A stretch of 26,600 nt of DNA from Allomyces macrogynus ATCC 38327 (GCA_000151295.1 GG745338.1:1076764-1103363), one strand, 5' to 3'; positions 10,520-21,381 are shown, counted from the first letter of the stretch. Made by a program: numbers and translations. Notes: generated from the letters alone by a model not told the origin.

Positions 10520-12327
10520 GGCCGCAGATTTCTTGCCAGCATCCCGCAGCCCGCGGCGATCCTCGGCGATGCCAGGGAGCTGTTCTACGAGAGCCACGTT
10601 TGACGCAACTGGCGCGACACGATCATGCGTTCGTGCGCAGCGACACTTTGGCCACAGTTGTATCGCCATGTGTTGGGCGAGATCAGCACCATTCCCGCTC
10701 GACCAGGTGCATCTCGCAAGCAAGCACGTGCGCATCGGTACTGTGGTCGTGCTTTGCCCGCATCTCATGGATGCCGGCACACGTCAGCACTCGCCGGTCA
10801 AGGTCTCCGAGAATTGTGTCGTGCTGGAGCCGCGCGGGAGGACGTCATTTTGTTTGCCGCGTTTGACATCCACGCTCTCAAATGATGGTGGGTGGACAGT
10901 ACGAGCGGTACTGCCGAGGCGGGCATCTCGTCGACTGCCATGTGGGTTCCGTACATGTCCTGCTCGATCATTCTGTGCTCGAGAACCCGGACGATCCGCT
11001 TCCCATTGCCGTCCCGCCCACGGACCCGTGGAACCCGCCATCGCCGCCAAGGAGCGTTCCCGCACCGCCGCCTGTTGAAGGTCGTGACAGCTTAGGTCAA
11101 TGACGACGGCGTGTCGCAACGCCTGGTCGTCGTGACCTTTGGCGTGTCGCGCGCTGATGGGTGCGATCTCGTTGCGTGGCAGCCGTACGGTGTCCTGCCT
11201 GAAGAGCTGACCGTGTCGGAGGATACGGACGAGGATGCGCTGATTGCGTCGCAAAGGCCATGCTGCAGCTTCTCTTCTTGGCGGATCTTTGGCCGCATTC
11301 TCATTGGCACCCCATACGGCCTCATGCGCTGCCCGCGGCTCCAGTTTGCGCGCGGCTCGGGCTTGGACCCGGGTTCCGAGTTGGCGCCAGGCCTGAAAGC
11401 GATTCTGACGTTGGCCACGCGGCATGCGCTCTTAGCCGTTGCTCGTCTCTTCTACGATCTGCTCCTCTACACGCTCCCACACAATGTGGTTTATGACGAC
11501 GAAGACGACGGAGTTGAAGACGAGGAGGGTCTTTGCGCTCTGGCACGCCATATTACCGGCCTTCAGGCGACGACGACTCGAGCGACTTGTCTCCATCCGG
11601 TGCGGCTTTTATTCAGGACCAGTTTCGCGCCGCAGATCTGCCCGTCCCTACCGCCGCAACCATCGCGGCCTGGTCAGAGTACATGCGGCCGGCACACTTG
11701 CCCATCCGCGCCTCTCTTCCACCTTTCGACAATTCTCCGCCGTCGACGAAGCTCACGTCAATGCACTGGGCAAGTCGCGACCGGCTCGTCCTGGTCTCAC
11801 ACGATACGGATTATATCTCGCTCGGTGCCATCGTCTCGCGGCTATTCGGGACGGCCGTCACGACGTACGGACCGCAGATTGAAGTGCTCGACGTGGCGGC
11901 GATGGAGATCATTGCGTCGGTCAAGCTCCCGCCAAAGACCGCCTACCACATCCGGTCGTCCACGGCGAACCCGGCGTGGTGGGGCCGCGGCGGAGTCCGG
12001 GGCCGGGCGCGATTTGATGCGCCGCGCGCTGTTCGTGCCAGAGAGTGGAAAAGTGCCGGACCCATGGGTCGTGGACCCGATTCTTGGAACGATGGAGCGC
12101 AGTCTCGCGAAATTGAATTCGTGCGCCGCGTCGTGCACGCTCCCGGGACTGTGATCGCGGTGAAGTCGACGAGCCGCGGGGTAATACTCGTGCGGTCGCT
12201 TGGACCGGCGCGCGGCGCGGTCATCGAAGTGTGCGCGTACGGCAGGCGGAGCCTGGGGCCGGGGTTACCGGTGGCGGTGCCGCACGTGGAAGAGGACGAT
12301 GAGAGCGACGTTTTGGTCGAGCATTGA
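10520..12327 (+). pseudogene. Decayed tandem duplicate of the F-box gene
   Basis: This stretch aligns in order with the intact gene upstream but cannot be read through. The F-box-like part keeps ELFYESHV, then TGA at 10601-10603 stands where the intact copy has Cys, followed by RNWRDTIM and ATLWPQLYRHVLGE. About 160 bp are missing near 10685, where the frame jumps to PLDQVHLASKHVRIGTVV. A second deletion of roughly 500 bp lies near 10885-10905. Frame changes occur near 10950-10975 and again before 11070. TAG at 11093-11095 interrupts the segment before RLVVVTFGV, and further frame changes lie near 11560, 11990 and 12110. The 3' end remains close to the parent (FVRRVVHAPGTVIAV, GVILVRSLG) to a stop at 12325-12327. 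The position equivalent to the parent's GTACGT donor reads GGACGT (10840-10845). Splicing cannot rescue these lesions, so it is very unlikely to make a full protein. Confidence 0.9.
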
Positions 12328-12401
12328 TCCGGGTGGTACCGGTGGTGCAACCCGTATATTTGAGCAATATATGTTCGCGTTCGTTCCGAAAGAGTCTCAA
12401 G

Positions 12402-15336
12402 TCATACTCCTGGTCCCAATCCGGCGCCCGCGGACGGCCCCCTCACCGGATCTTCAGTCTTCCCACCCTCCTCTTGCTCCTCCACCGCGCCAGTCCGCGC
12501 CCTGAACTCGCTCGACTTGGCCGACCGCGCCAGGAGCACCATCGACCGCGACGCGGCCGGCGGCGACGGCGCAAGCAGCCCCGACTTGACCGCGCGTGAC
12601 ATGAGCGCGACCGTGTCCATGGACGCGCTCCCGGGCCGTGGGCTTCTTGTCGACGAAAAGAGTGGCGACGGCGACGGCACCGTCTCCGACGGCGGACTTG
12701 ACGTGCCACCGCGCCCGACCACAGACGACAGCGACTGGGGCGCGTGCGGGAGCCCATGACCCGACGGCATGCTTGGCAAGGCCAGCGCCGACGACAATTT
12801 CGGCAGCGTGCTCGCATGCGCCAACAGATTTTGCTCGGAACTGGTCGCGTCCGGGTAGTACTTGGCGAGCAGGTAGGTCGTGTCAGCGGCCTTGCCGCGG
12901 CGCGGCTGCGCCTGCATCTGTACGTACATACCGGCACTGTGCCCGAGCTTGCGCAGCCGCCGGCGCATCGCCGAGTCGTGCGCGAGATGCAAAAGCAGTC
13001 GCAGCGCCGGCTCAAATTCGTGCATGCGTGCAGCGGCGGCGGCACGCACGGCGCGACCGACATCGGTCGGTGGAGTCGGCACGATGCCGGTGTGCGTGAG
13101 CGTGCCCATCGTCAGGTCCGGGAGCGAGTGTGGGGTGGCGGAGGTCAGGCATCGCGGCCCCGTGGATGGACCCGAGGGGAGGGACGACGTCGAGCTTGGC
13201 CGGTCCGCGGCAAGCCCGTCATCGGATGCTGTTGTGGCGTGGCTCGGCGATGGGCGGCGGCTCGACGAGCGAAAGGGACTTTCGGTACGCAGGGCACCGT
13301 CAGAAGGGGTCCGTGGCGTGACGAGCGAGTGCGTTGGCGACACGGCCGAAGCGTCAATTGGGCGCAGAACGGCGTGAGATGAGTCTTGGTCGGTCGAGAT
13401 CAATTGCTGCGTTCGTCGTCGACTGTGGGAGCGGAGCAGGTCAAAGAAGGGGTCCTTGGCAGCCACTTTCGAGCGCTTGATCGGTGCCTTTCGTTCGCGA
13501 TGGGCGCCCGCGGCGCCCTCAGGGTGCTGCTGGTCGACGCGCTTGCTTGCTGAGCGCCGTCGGCACCACCGGACCGTGGCGCGAATGCCGAAACAGTCCC
13601 ACTTGGCCATGGGCACGGCCAAGGTCACGACAAGCACGCCGAGCGTGCCGGCAAACAGCGCAACAAACGACGAGTACTTGGTCTGCGCGAGGTACCGCTT
13701 GACGACCACGTGCCCGACGCGGTCGTGAAAATTGGGCGTGCGGACGTGTACGCCCGTGGCCGAGCGGGAAAGACACGCGGGCGGGCTGGTCGAGTTGGTC
13801 GCCGTGAGCTGAATCGTGTAATTGGCCGGATGATGGATCAGGCCGAGAATCAGGTACGCGAGCATCAGTTCCATGTCGTGCCGCGCGAAATCGACTGTGG
13901 CCGTGCGCAGGTACTGGTCAGCGTCAAACAGGATGCCGAGCGCGCGCGTCGTCCACGACCACTGCACGGCCGTGGTCCACTCGGTGAGCAAGTTCTTGGC
14001 AAACTGCGGGACAATCGGTACGGGCGTCATGGTATTGCGGAGCGGCGTCACGGTCACGCGCTCCACGTCGGCGAGCGACTTGCGCGGGTCATACTCCATG
14101 TCAAGCAGCACGTCTGACGGCACGGCTTTGGTCACGCTCACGTTGAGAAGGCCAGCGTACATGCTGCACTTGAGCGAGATGATCGTGTCGTTCTGGATGG
14201 CCTGGCACTGGCCGCGGCGGCACCCGGGCGACGACACGTACTCGGGTTGCGTATTGATCAAGTCCAATGTGTCTTGCGACGGCCACCCGAGCATAAAAAA
14301 GCCGCTCGGCATGATGTTGACTTCGTCCATAATCGCGACAAACCCCGGCGGTAGTGGGCCCAGCGGGGCGCTTGGTGGCGGCCAAGTCATGTTCTCGTTC
14401 CAATTGTAGAGCGAGTAGCGGTCAACGAACATGCCGCACGATACGTTGACGGCGAGTACCGTCGTGTTGTAGGCGTGGAAATTGTCGGGCGTGTGCGGGA
14501 GAATGAAGAAATGGCGGTGGCCGTCGAGGTTGAGGTCGGCAAAATCGTCGGCATACCGCCACGACGCGTTACGCGCAGCCTGCACGCTATCGAGAATACC
14601 CGTCGCGTAGACTTCGCGGAGGAGCGTCGCGGCGGCCTCTTCAGTGCCCGAAGAAAACTGTTTGTCGCCAGTCGGAAGGTCAGGCATCTGAGGAGTCCCG
14701 TCCCAAAGGACGCGAAGACGGCCGTACCTGGAACTGGGCATTGCCAGCCGCCAAATCGTCGACGCAAGCGTCCCACCCAAACGGATTACGGAAATTCACG
14801 GTGGGGATGACACCCGTACGCAACGTGCGCACTTCCTTGATCCCGTCCCAGGCCAGCAGCGCCGCAAACGAGTGCCACAGGAAAATGGCGATCCACGTCG
14901 TCAGCGCGGTCGCAAGCAACATGAACCGCGTCGCGCCGACTTGTCGCCACCCGCCATTGTGTGACACGAGCTCGCGCGCCATGCGGCGCAGAATACCGAG
15001 AACCCCGTCGGACCAAGCAGAAAAGGACTAGCGCTGGCTTGCGTTAGCCGTGGTGAAAGCACGATCAGCAAAGAACGCGGTGCGAGCGCAGGATACCATC
15101 TGCATGATCAGCCCGTCTTCGTGACAGCCGGAAATTACGATGCGGAGGGCATTGCGAGCGTGCAGGTCGCGCAAAACGGCGCCGGTTGCAGTCGCAAGTA
15201 ACGACATGCCGGCAGACGAGTACTGCGCGCTTGGGAAGAGCCGCTCGTAGCCGAATTCGGGCAAGACTTGGTCGATGGTCAGGACGAGGCATATCAAGAC
15301 GATGGCAAACGTGGACCACCAAATCATGGTGGTCAT
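12402..15336 (-). CDS. Receptor-like membrane protein with glycosylated ectodomain (unclassified)
   Basis: Three exons on the minus strand: 15336-15097, 15027-14728 and 14657-12402, all joined in phase 0, giving 931 residues. Introns are 69 nt (GTATCC, branch GCTAAC) and 70 nt (GTACGG, branch CTGAC); a 40-nt version of the second ending at 14688 is also in frame and would add ten residues. Transmembrane segments are predicted at about 5-22, 114-139 and 509-531. The 370-residue stretch between the last two carries eight Asn-X-Ser/Thr sequons (such as NASW, NVSC, NMTW, NYTI) and several cysteines, typical of an extracellular or lumenal domain. The C-terminal ~400 residues are basic, then Ser/Pro/Thr-rich and probably cytosolic. 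The frame is open with coding-like composition upstream of the chosen ATG (to about 15478), so a further 5' exon is possible. The family is not recognised; a receptor or adhesion role is a guess from architecture. Confidence 0.8.
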
Positions 15337-16569
15337 GGTGGTGCTGGCGGACGGTCGGAAGTAAATATGCCAGTGTTGCTGAGCGTTGAAGTTGAGCGAG
15401 TAGAGCGAGCAGGCTGGCGTGTTTCCGGAAACGCAATCAGTTCCGCTGCTGCTGATCGCTGAGGTTCTGGCGTGAATTCATCGTCTAGGTGCGTGTGCTA
15501 AAACTTGCGCCCGGATCAGAGCGCGCTGCGGTCCCTTTATTTTGCACCTGCACAGTCGCGACGACGACTGCTGGCAAACAGTTTTGGTGCGAGACGGAGA
15601 GAGACGTTCTGCCAGCAGATCGCGCGAGCCACCCGACCTTCTCGTGACTGACAATTTGCTCCATTTTCCAGGTCAGTTTCAAAACGACCATGCGGACACT
15701 GGATGTTGCTTCACTTATCACAACGTCCACATTGACCCTGCGCCGTGACTTGCACGGCCGAGTGTCCAGCCGGGGGGGGAGGGGCTGTTGAGAGGGTGAT
15801 TCTGTGCTAAAGAGACTGCAAATTGACGTCCTCGTCTGTGAAAGAACGGTGGCCTTGGGGCATTTAAGTGACGAGAAATTTTACTCAAACTCGTGGACCA
15901 GGATAAAGCGGCGCACAAGGAGCAACAATTTCATACTGGGTCAATTTCCTCAATTTTCTTGATTTTTCCACCGTGACCGCTCAAATCATCGTCAATTTCG
16001 GCGCTAGTGACACGGTTTTCTGCGGTTTTCTGCGGTTTTGGTAACACTGGTTGGTCTTCTTGGGCCTGACAAGTGATGCAGTGTCTGCATCAATCCGGGT
16101 CCATGCCGAAACGCGTGCCCTGCGGGCGTGTTTCGCCCTGCGCGCTGGTTTGGACGCCACCGCCAACACCTCGCAGGCTGCAGCCCGGGAGAGTGGGTCC
16201 TCGAACAACGGCGCGAACGACCAACAATCACGGGTTTGACACTGGCCCTTTCGCCCTCGACGGGCGAACAAAACGACAATAGCTGGCTCAATCCTTTCGC
16301 CCTGTTCGTCCCTCAAGCAGCAAGCCGAAAGCTCGACACGCACGAGGCTCCTCTCTTGCTCGCGAACACGATACCAACTGGCCAGTGCACGAATTCGACC
16401 CTCGCTTGCCACGCCAGGCGTTCTGATCTGCCGTCTGCTCCAATTATTGCATCTGTCTCCTGCGAACCACCAACCACGCTACGCTTGGCCTCAATCGACG
16501 CGTCCCAGAGCCTCCTTGCTCAGCACGACCATTGAATCTGCCGAACTGCTCGTCTCCAAGTCCAAAACC
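15337..16569. promoter_or_regulatory. Divergent intergenic region between ectodomain protein and 7TM gene A
   Basis: About 1.2 kb between divergent start codons. Nearest the left gene, about 140 bases stay open in its frame and may be exon. The rest shows no convincing coding. Visible structure: a G-run at about 15772-15779, a short direct repeat of TTTTCTGCGG at about 16015-16035, and a GC-rich inverted repeat at 16107-16135. A CCAAT sequence at about 16440 lies about 130 bases before the 7TM start. Promoters of both genes must lie here. Confidence 0.4.
16107..16135. repeat. Inverted repeat, possible hairpin
   Basis: Arms CGAAAC and GTTTCG enclose an inner inverted pair GCCC/GGGC around a TGC loop. 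It lies in the divergent promoter region about 435 bases before the 7TM gene. It could be chance in GC-rich DNA or a binding site. Confidence 0.4.
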
Positions 16570-18039
16570 ATGATTCCAACATCCACGGTTCATGTATCGT
16601 TCCTAACATGGACCGGCACCATTTCGCCCTACCCGGACACGCCTACGACGCTCAAGAGCAGAGACATGATTGCCCTCATGGTCGTGTCGCTGCTGCTCGC
16701 AGTAGCCATCCTGGTGTGGTCGGCCTACCAATGGTCGCGCCGACGAACCAAGTTCAACTTTGCCGTGATCATGCTCGCATTCTTGTTCCTATTTTACGAC
16801 GTGTACTACTTCGTGGCCGTGGCGACCGGGCGAGTGCACGCGTATTTTGTCGAGCTGGTGCGCGGCGTTACAGGTTTTTTCGCAGCGGCACACATCCCAG
16901 GTATGGATCATGAGAATGCGCGCATGCCAAGACCTGGCGATATAGCCACTCGGAAAATGGTTTCTGACCCATTCTTCGTTATCACTGATGCTCGGTGTGA
17001 CTTCTAGCTCTGGCAATTTGGCGTTTTTCCGTCTTTGCCGAAACCCCACTCGCGAGTTGGTACTCGATCCGCGTGCGAAATACGCTCTTGGTCATCAACT
17101 ATCTGCTCGAAGCCGTGATTGGCGGGTTGCTCGTGTGGACGATTGTGGACCCACCCAACCCGCACCGAGACTCGCGCCGCCCACTGCTGTTTTCCGTTTT
17201 TATGACCTGGGTTCGTCTCGTTTCTCCAAGAGTCGGAGCGAAAATTGAGCATGCCTGATAGGTATGATCTGCAACCATTGCTAGGCCGTCGTGATCGACT
17301 TGATCCTCAACGCGTTCACCTTTTATTGCGTTTTGCACATTCATCGGCACCTCGACCCGTCCATGGCAGGTTGCCGCATCCGGTCTTCGCTGGTCCTGTT
17401 TCTCCTCGTCGCCTTGGCGGCCGTGTCGGTCGTGTTCATGGTCGTGTTCAACGAGCACTTTACGACGTGGGGGCAAAGCATGACGGGAATTGGAGCTCGG
17501 ATTTATGCGCTGTTGGCCATGGGTGTCTGGTACGCGTGCATGCTGTCTTTTCTGATGCTTTCGCGGGGCCGTTCCGACAATTTAACGCATCGCTGTTCGT
17601 TTTCTTCTCTAGGTACTTGATCGTCGATATTGTCAAGCACCGCAATCGCGCGCTGCCGTCGTTTCTGGCCGCGGCCGTCCATCGCCCATCAGCGCCTGCA
17701 GGCCTGCCCGGTCTCTTGCCACCCGACATTCTCATGTCGCCCCGTACGCTCGTCGCATCGGCGGCGGCACCACCCAAGCCAGCGTACTCGGCCGCCAACG
17801 GATCGTCGCACTTGAGCGCGGGCTCGGGCTCGGGTGGGAGCAGCACATGCTGCGCGTCGCGCGTTTGGAGCTGGGTTGGCAGCAGCAGCGATACGAGCGG
17901 CACGTCGACATCCGCCGGGTTACGGCCACCACCAAGGACGGCGGCGGCGAGCCTTGCTGCCCATGTTCCCGGCCCTCTTGGCGGCCGCAGTGGTGGCGTC
18001 CCGGCGCACGGGTCTCATCACGTCACGGCATGCCAGTAA
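16570..18039 (+). CDS. Seven-transmembrane protein, paralogue A (unclassified family)
   Basis: Four exons, 16570-16900, 17008-17210, 17285-17529 and 17613-18039, with introns in phases 1, 0 and 2, give 401 residues. The start is the first in-frame ATG. Hydrophobic segments at about 33-54, 63-85, 92-118, 136-156, 170-197, 212-234 and 247-266 give seven membrane spans, with a short N-terminus and a ~135-residue Ser/Gly/Ala/Pro-rich tail. Paralogue B downstream shares the motifs D-(V/I)-YYF after span 2, AHI-(P/S) with (W/Y)RF-(S/A)-VF at the first junction, WYSIRVRNTLL/WYTTRLRNALL before span 4, and WYLIV in span 7. The layout is GPCR-like, but no known receptor signature such as DRY or NPxxY was found, so family and ligand are open. 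The adjacent divergent gene encodes an ectodomain membrane protein. Confidence 0.87.
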
Positions 18040-18077
18040 AGACGTGCTGATAAATTTCTTTTGTTTTTTTACTTTTA

Positions 18078-18091
18078 TTTTTTTTTTTTTT
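18078..18091. repeat. Poly-T run (14 T)
   Basis: A run of 14 T, with a second 7-T run just upstream at 18064-18070, about 40 bases after the stop codon of 7TM paralogue A. Likely in its 3' UTR or termination region. Confidence 0.8.
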
Positions 18092-19031
18092 GGCGGTGCA
18101 CGGGTGTGCGACAGCGCGCGATCGTCATCATTGCGTCGTGCTTCGATGTGATCATTTTATGTTCATGTTCATACCCCATGGTATTTTCCCTTGTGGGCCA
18201 AGGCTGCCACCAGAATAGCAAATACTGTTGAGTGGGCAAAATTCGTCGCGCTTTTCTCTGCTGCAATTCCGGCCGCGCTTCGGGAAGGGCAGTGCATCGG
18301 CGCATCAAGGCGCATCAGTGATATTTATTTCCAGGCACGCGCGCCAGCACGAATTTCTTACTGTTGTGTGTTCACTTGCGTCAACTCCACAACTGGCCGC
18401 ATGCGCACGCACCAATGGCGGCAAAAAATATCCCGTCTGCTCGGCGCGGCAGTGGCCACAAGCACAAGCTCGAGTCGCGTCCGTAAACTGCGCGCAACCC
18501 AGGCGCAACTGCAAGCAAAATAACACTGTAAATATCCTGTCGCAAAATATTTATCTACGATCACGCTTGTCGGCGTCGCGAGGGCGCGGGTCCAGCTCAA
18601 TCCAGCTGCGGCCAACGTCCCGCGACCGCCAGCGCGCGCCACAAGACTTGTCTCCACCTCCCCAGCGATGTCCCAAACGCGTTTTTCTGCTGGGTTCATG
18701 ACCAGCAAGCAACCCGACCCGGCCCTCGGTTTTTGGATATTTCCTCAATACGTTCATGAAAAGCACGTCTTGTCGCGATGGCGCGCACTTCCGCTCCAAT
18801 CTCGTCAGGCATAACCTGATGGACCTCCGGTGGCACCTCCGTCCAGTCGTCGGGATCGTCGACTGCAACATGCAGTTTGCGCGAGGATTCTAACGTTGCA
18901 ATGCACGAAGATCATGGCCGATCATTGGGCTGCGCGCGCGCAATCAAGGTCTCCGCTTCGGTGCAGTGGCTGGGATGCAGGTTCGCCACAGCAGGCACAA
19001 CCTCGGCAGCAAAATCGGACGAAAAGAAACG

Positions 19032-19049
19032 CCCCCCCCCCCCCCCCCC
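19032..19049. repeat. Poly-C run (18 C)
   Basis: Eighteen consecutive C in a non-coding region about 700 bases upstream of 7TM paralogue B. The true length may differ because long C/G homopolymers are read unreliably. Confidence 0.85.
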
Positions 19050-19761
19050 TCAAGATCATGACTGCCACGGCACCAGTGTTGGGTCGAGTGAAGGGAGAAA
19101 AAGGGCGCGCGAAGCCCCGCACCTCCTTCTTTTCTTCGTGCACGAGCTCTTCTCCACCTTTGCACGACCACGTCCGCCGTGCCCGCGCGAACGCGTCGAC
19201 AACCCCTTCGACCTGGACGCCGCTGCTTGCGCGGTGACTTTTCAACGCCGCTTCCTGCCGCGGATACATAGGCGGCGCCTGGGTCCTCGCGGCGGCGTAC
19301 TTTTCATGGACCGGCGTCCGACACGGAGCGCCGTTCAACCGTCGGGTCCTCTCTGGCCCTCTCATCAAGGCGCCATCGTCTTCCATGGACCTGCTCTCCT
19401 TCTCCCCCTCGTCGAGCCTCTCCTCTAGACAAGCTGGACCGACGACGCGACGCGTGGCCGTGATCCGACGCGCTTTGGCCGCGTACTGAAGTGAGCGACC
19501 GCGCTGCAGCTTCGTTCCCGCCAGCCTTCGACTGTAGCACAAGAACGGGCCACCACTCGAAGCCCTGATCGTTCAGCGATATTGGCGCGACAAGAGACGA
19601 CAAACTTTCGCTGCTTGGGACCCATTGTCCAAGTCTCGAGTGCCTCTCGACGTGCTCGCGCAACGTCGTACCAACTCCGGTGTCATCGCTGCGCCGCCGC
19701 TCCTGTCGGTCCGCGGCTGCAATCCAGGGCCCACTCCACGGCTCCGCGCGCCACCGACGCG

Positions 19762-21381
19762 ATGGCCCCTTTCCCGCTCACGCAAACGACGCCGGCCAAC
19801 TTGGCCGCGGCTGCTGAAACCGCAGCAAGCCAGCGTGGTCTCTTCAGCTCGCAGGCCAAGGACGAGCGCATGAAGGCCTACAAGTACGACGTGGCCTTCG
19901 TGACGGCGCCGCGCATGCTTGCCGGTAACGGCATTTCGCTGGCGCTCTCGCTGCTCCTGTTTGGCATGTCGGCGCGGCACTACTGGCAGCGCCGGTCGTC
20001 GTTCTACCTGGCCGTGCTCGGGCTCGCCGTCGTGTTCCTGTCAAGCGACATTTACTATTTCGCGACGTTTGCCATGGGCAACCTCGAGCCGTACTTGCTC
20101 GAGGAAGTGCGCGCGGCGCTCGGGATGATTTCGGGCGCGCACATTTCGGGCACGTTGCGCCTCTTTTTGGGGTCGAAATCGTGCGTCTGAGAGGTGGTTC
20201 GCGTCAGTAAAATAACCCTTTTGACGCGAATAGGACTCTCGATTTACCGGTTTGCCGTGTTCCGCAAGACGACGTTTGCGCGGTGGTACACGACGCGCCT
20301 GCGCAACGCGTTGCTCGCCTTCAACTACGCGCTGTGTCTCGGCGCGCTGTGTATTCTGATCTGGCTCTTCTCCACCGACTCGACGACCATCAACGTGGAT
20401 TCGCTGCGCGCGCCGATCGTTACGACCGTGCTCGCGTGGGTACGTCTCTTCGCGTCTCGCTCTCCATACAGGCTCACGTTGCTGATCCTGTCCCTGATCA
20501 TGTGTAGGCCATTTTCGCCGACGGCGCCATCAACCTGCTCACGTTCCTGGCGGTCTACTCGATCCAGAAGCGGCTTGGGCGCGACGCTTCGGCACATCGG
20601 CGGCACCAGATCCGCGAAGTGCTGATTCTCGTGTGTGTGATCACCATATCGGCGACGACCTCGCTCATCTATTACAATATCGAGAAAAACCCGTGGGGCC
20701 AAATCATCATGAACATTGATGGCCGGTTCTACTCGGTCCTCGCGCTCGTCATCTGGTACGCCTTCTCTTCCTTCTCCACCCGCTTGCGAGTTCCCCAGTC
20801 CGCTGACCCTCCCCCGCGCCGCGCGTCCCCCCCCCGCTAGGTACCTGATCGTGCAAATCGTGCGCAACCGCAACCGGTCCGTCGGAACCGGCTCCTCGTC
20901 GGGCACCACGTCCGACTCGAAACTGCGTTCCGCCAGCGGCGGCCCAGGGTCCACGGGCATCAACCGGTCGGTGCCCAACACGTCGTCGGGTTCGCGCACG
21001 TTCCCGTCGTCGACCGGCAGCTCCAACGGCGTGACGGGTCCGCGTACAGCCTACCCGTGGGGCAACAGTAACCCGACGTCCCCGCTGGTCCCGTCCGCCG
21101 CGCCGCTGCGGCCCACGACGGGGGCGGCTCCGCCGCTGAAACCGGTCGCGCCCGTGTACCACAAGGGCGCGTCCGATATCTGGCCGATGCATGCGATGCC
21201 GCCCGGACAGACGCAGGGGCAGGGGCCACAAGGAGTGCCGCAGAGGCAGGGGACGCCGCAGCAGCAGCACGGGCAGCAGCATGGCCAGTGGCAAGGGCAG
21301 GGCGGGCAGTACCAGGGAGGCGGTGGCGGGAGGCCGTACGCAGGCGGTGGTGGCTATGGCGGCGAGTACCCGAGCAAGTAG
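19762..21381 (+). CDS. Seven-transmembrane protein, paralogue B (unclassified family)
   Basis: Four exons, 19762-20149, 20234-20439, 20508-20755 and 20841-21381, give 460 residues. Introns sit at the same places and in the same phases (1, 0, 2) as in paralogue A. The first intron begins with GC (GCACGT) rather than GT; no GT donor keeps the conserved frame there. Membrane spans lie at about 52-71, 80-103, 109-138, 152-176, 190-216, 233-254 and 268-289. The N-terminus is ~50 residues and hydrophilic. The C-terminal tail of ~170 residues is Ser/Gly/Thr-rich, then rich in Gln-Gly-Pro, ending in Gly-Gly-Tyr-like repeats, and is probably disordered and cytosolic. The two copies are clearly diverged in sequence, so the duplication is old. 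Function is unknown; a sensory receptor or transporter-like role is possible. Confidence 0.87.
20150..20233 (+). other. GC-AG intron in 7TM paralogue B
   Basis: 84-nt intron with donor GCACGT and acceptor AATAG. It is placed by the conserved junction after AHIS, the exact equivalent of the GTATGG donor after AHIP in paralogue A. A reading without splicing meets a stop at 20188-20190. Confidence 0.7.

Larger units (their letters stand above)
18040..19761. other. Long intergenic region between the two 7TM paralogues
   Basis: About 1.7 kb. It starts with a T-rich stretch, probably the 3' UTR of paralogue A, and should end with the promoter and 5' UTR of paralogue B. It contains a 14-T and an 18-C homopolymer. 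On the minus strand at about 18700-18895 there is a peptide-like open frame without an early ATG (for example DDPDDWTEVPPEV and EIGAEVRAIATRRAFHER), and at about 18551-18620 another frame ending in SWIELDPRPRDADKRDRR. These could be exons of a small gene but no junction is convincing. Other open frames here look like noise. Confidence 0.4.

Noticed and set aside
14688..14727. 40-nt version of intron 2 in the ectodomain protein
   Set aside because: It is in frame, but it leaves no room for the branch site and is short. The 70-nt form has CTGAC about 22 nt before the acceptor, like other introns in the window.
16107..16135. Inverted repeat as a rho-independent terminator or riboswitch
   Set aside because: The organism is a eukaryote, there is no T-run after it, and it lies in a promoter region; it is kept only as a possible hairpin.
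15981..16412. 143-codon minus-strand open frame in the divergent region
   Set aside because: It has no domain, no splice-supported context and no coding bias matching neighbouring genes.
18922..19542. 206-codon minus-strand open frame between the 7TM genes
   Set aside because: Its sequence passes through the poly-C run as poly-Gly and shows no conserved segments; likely chance.
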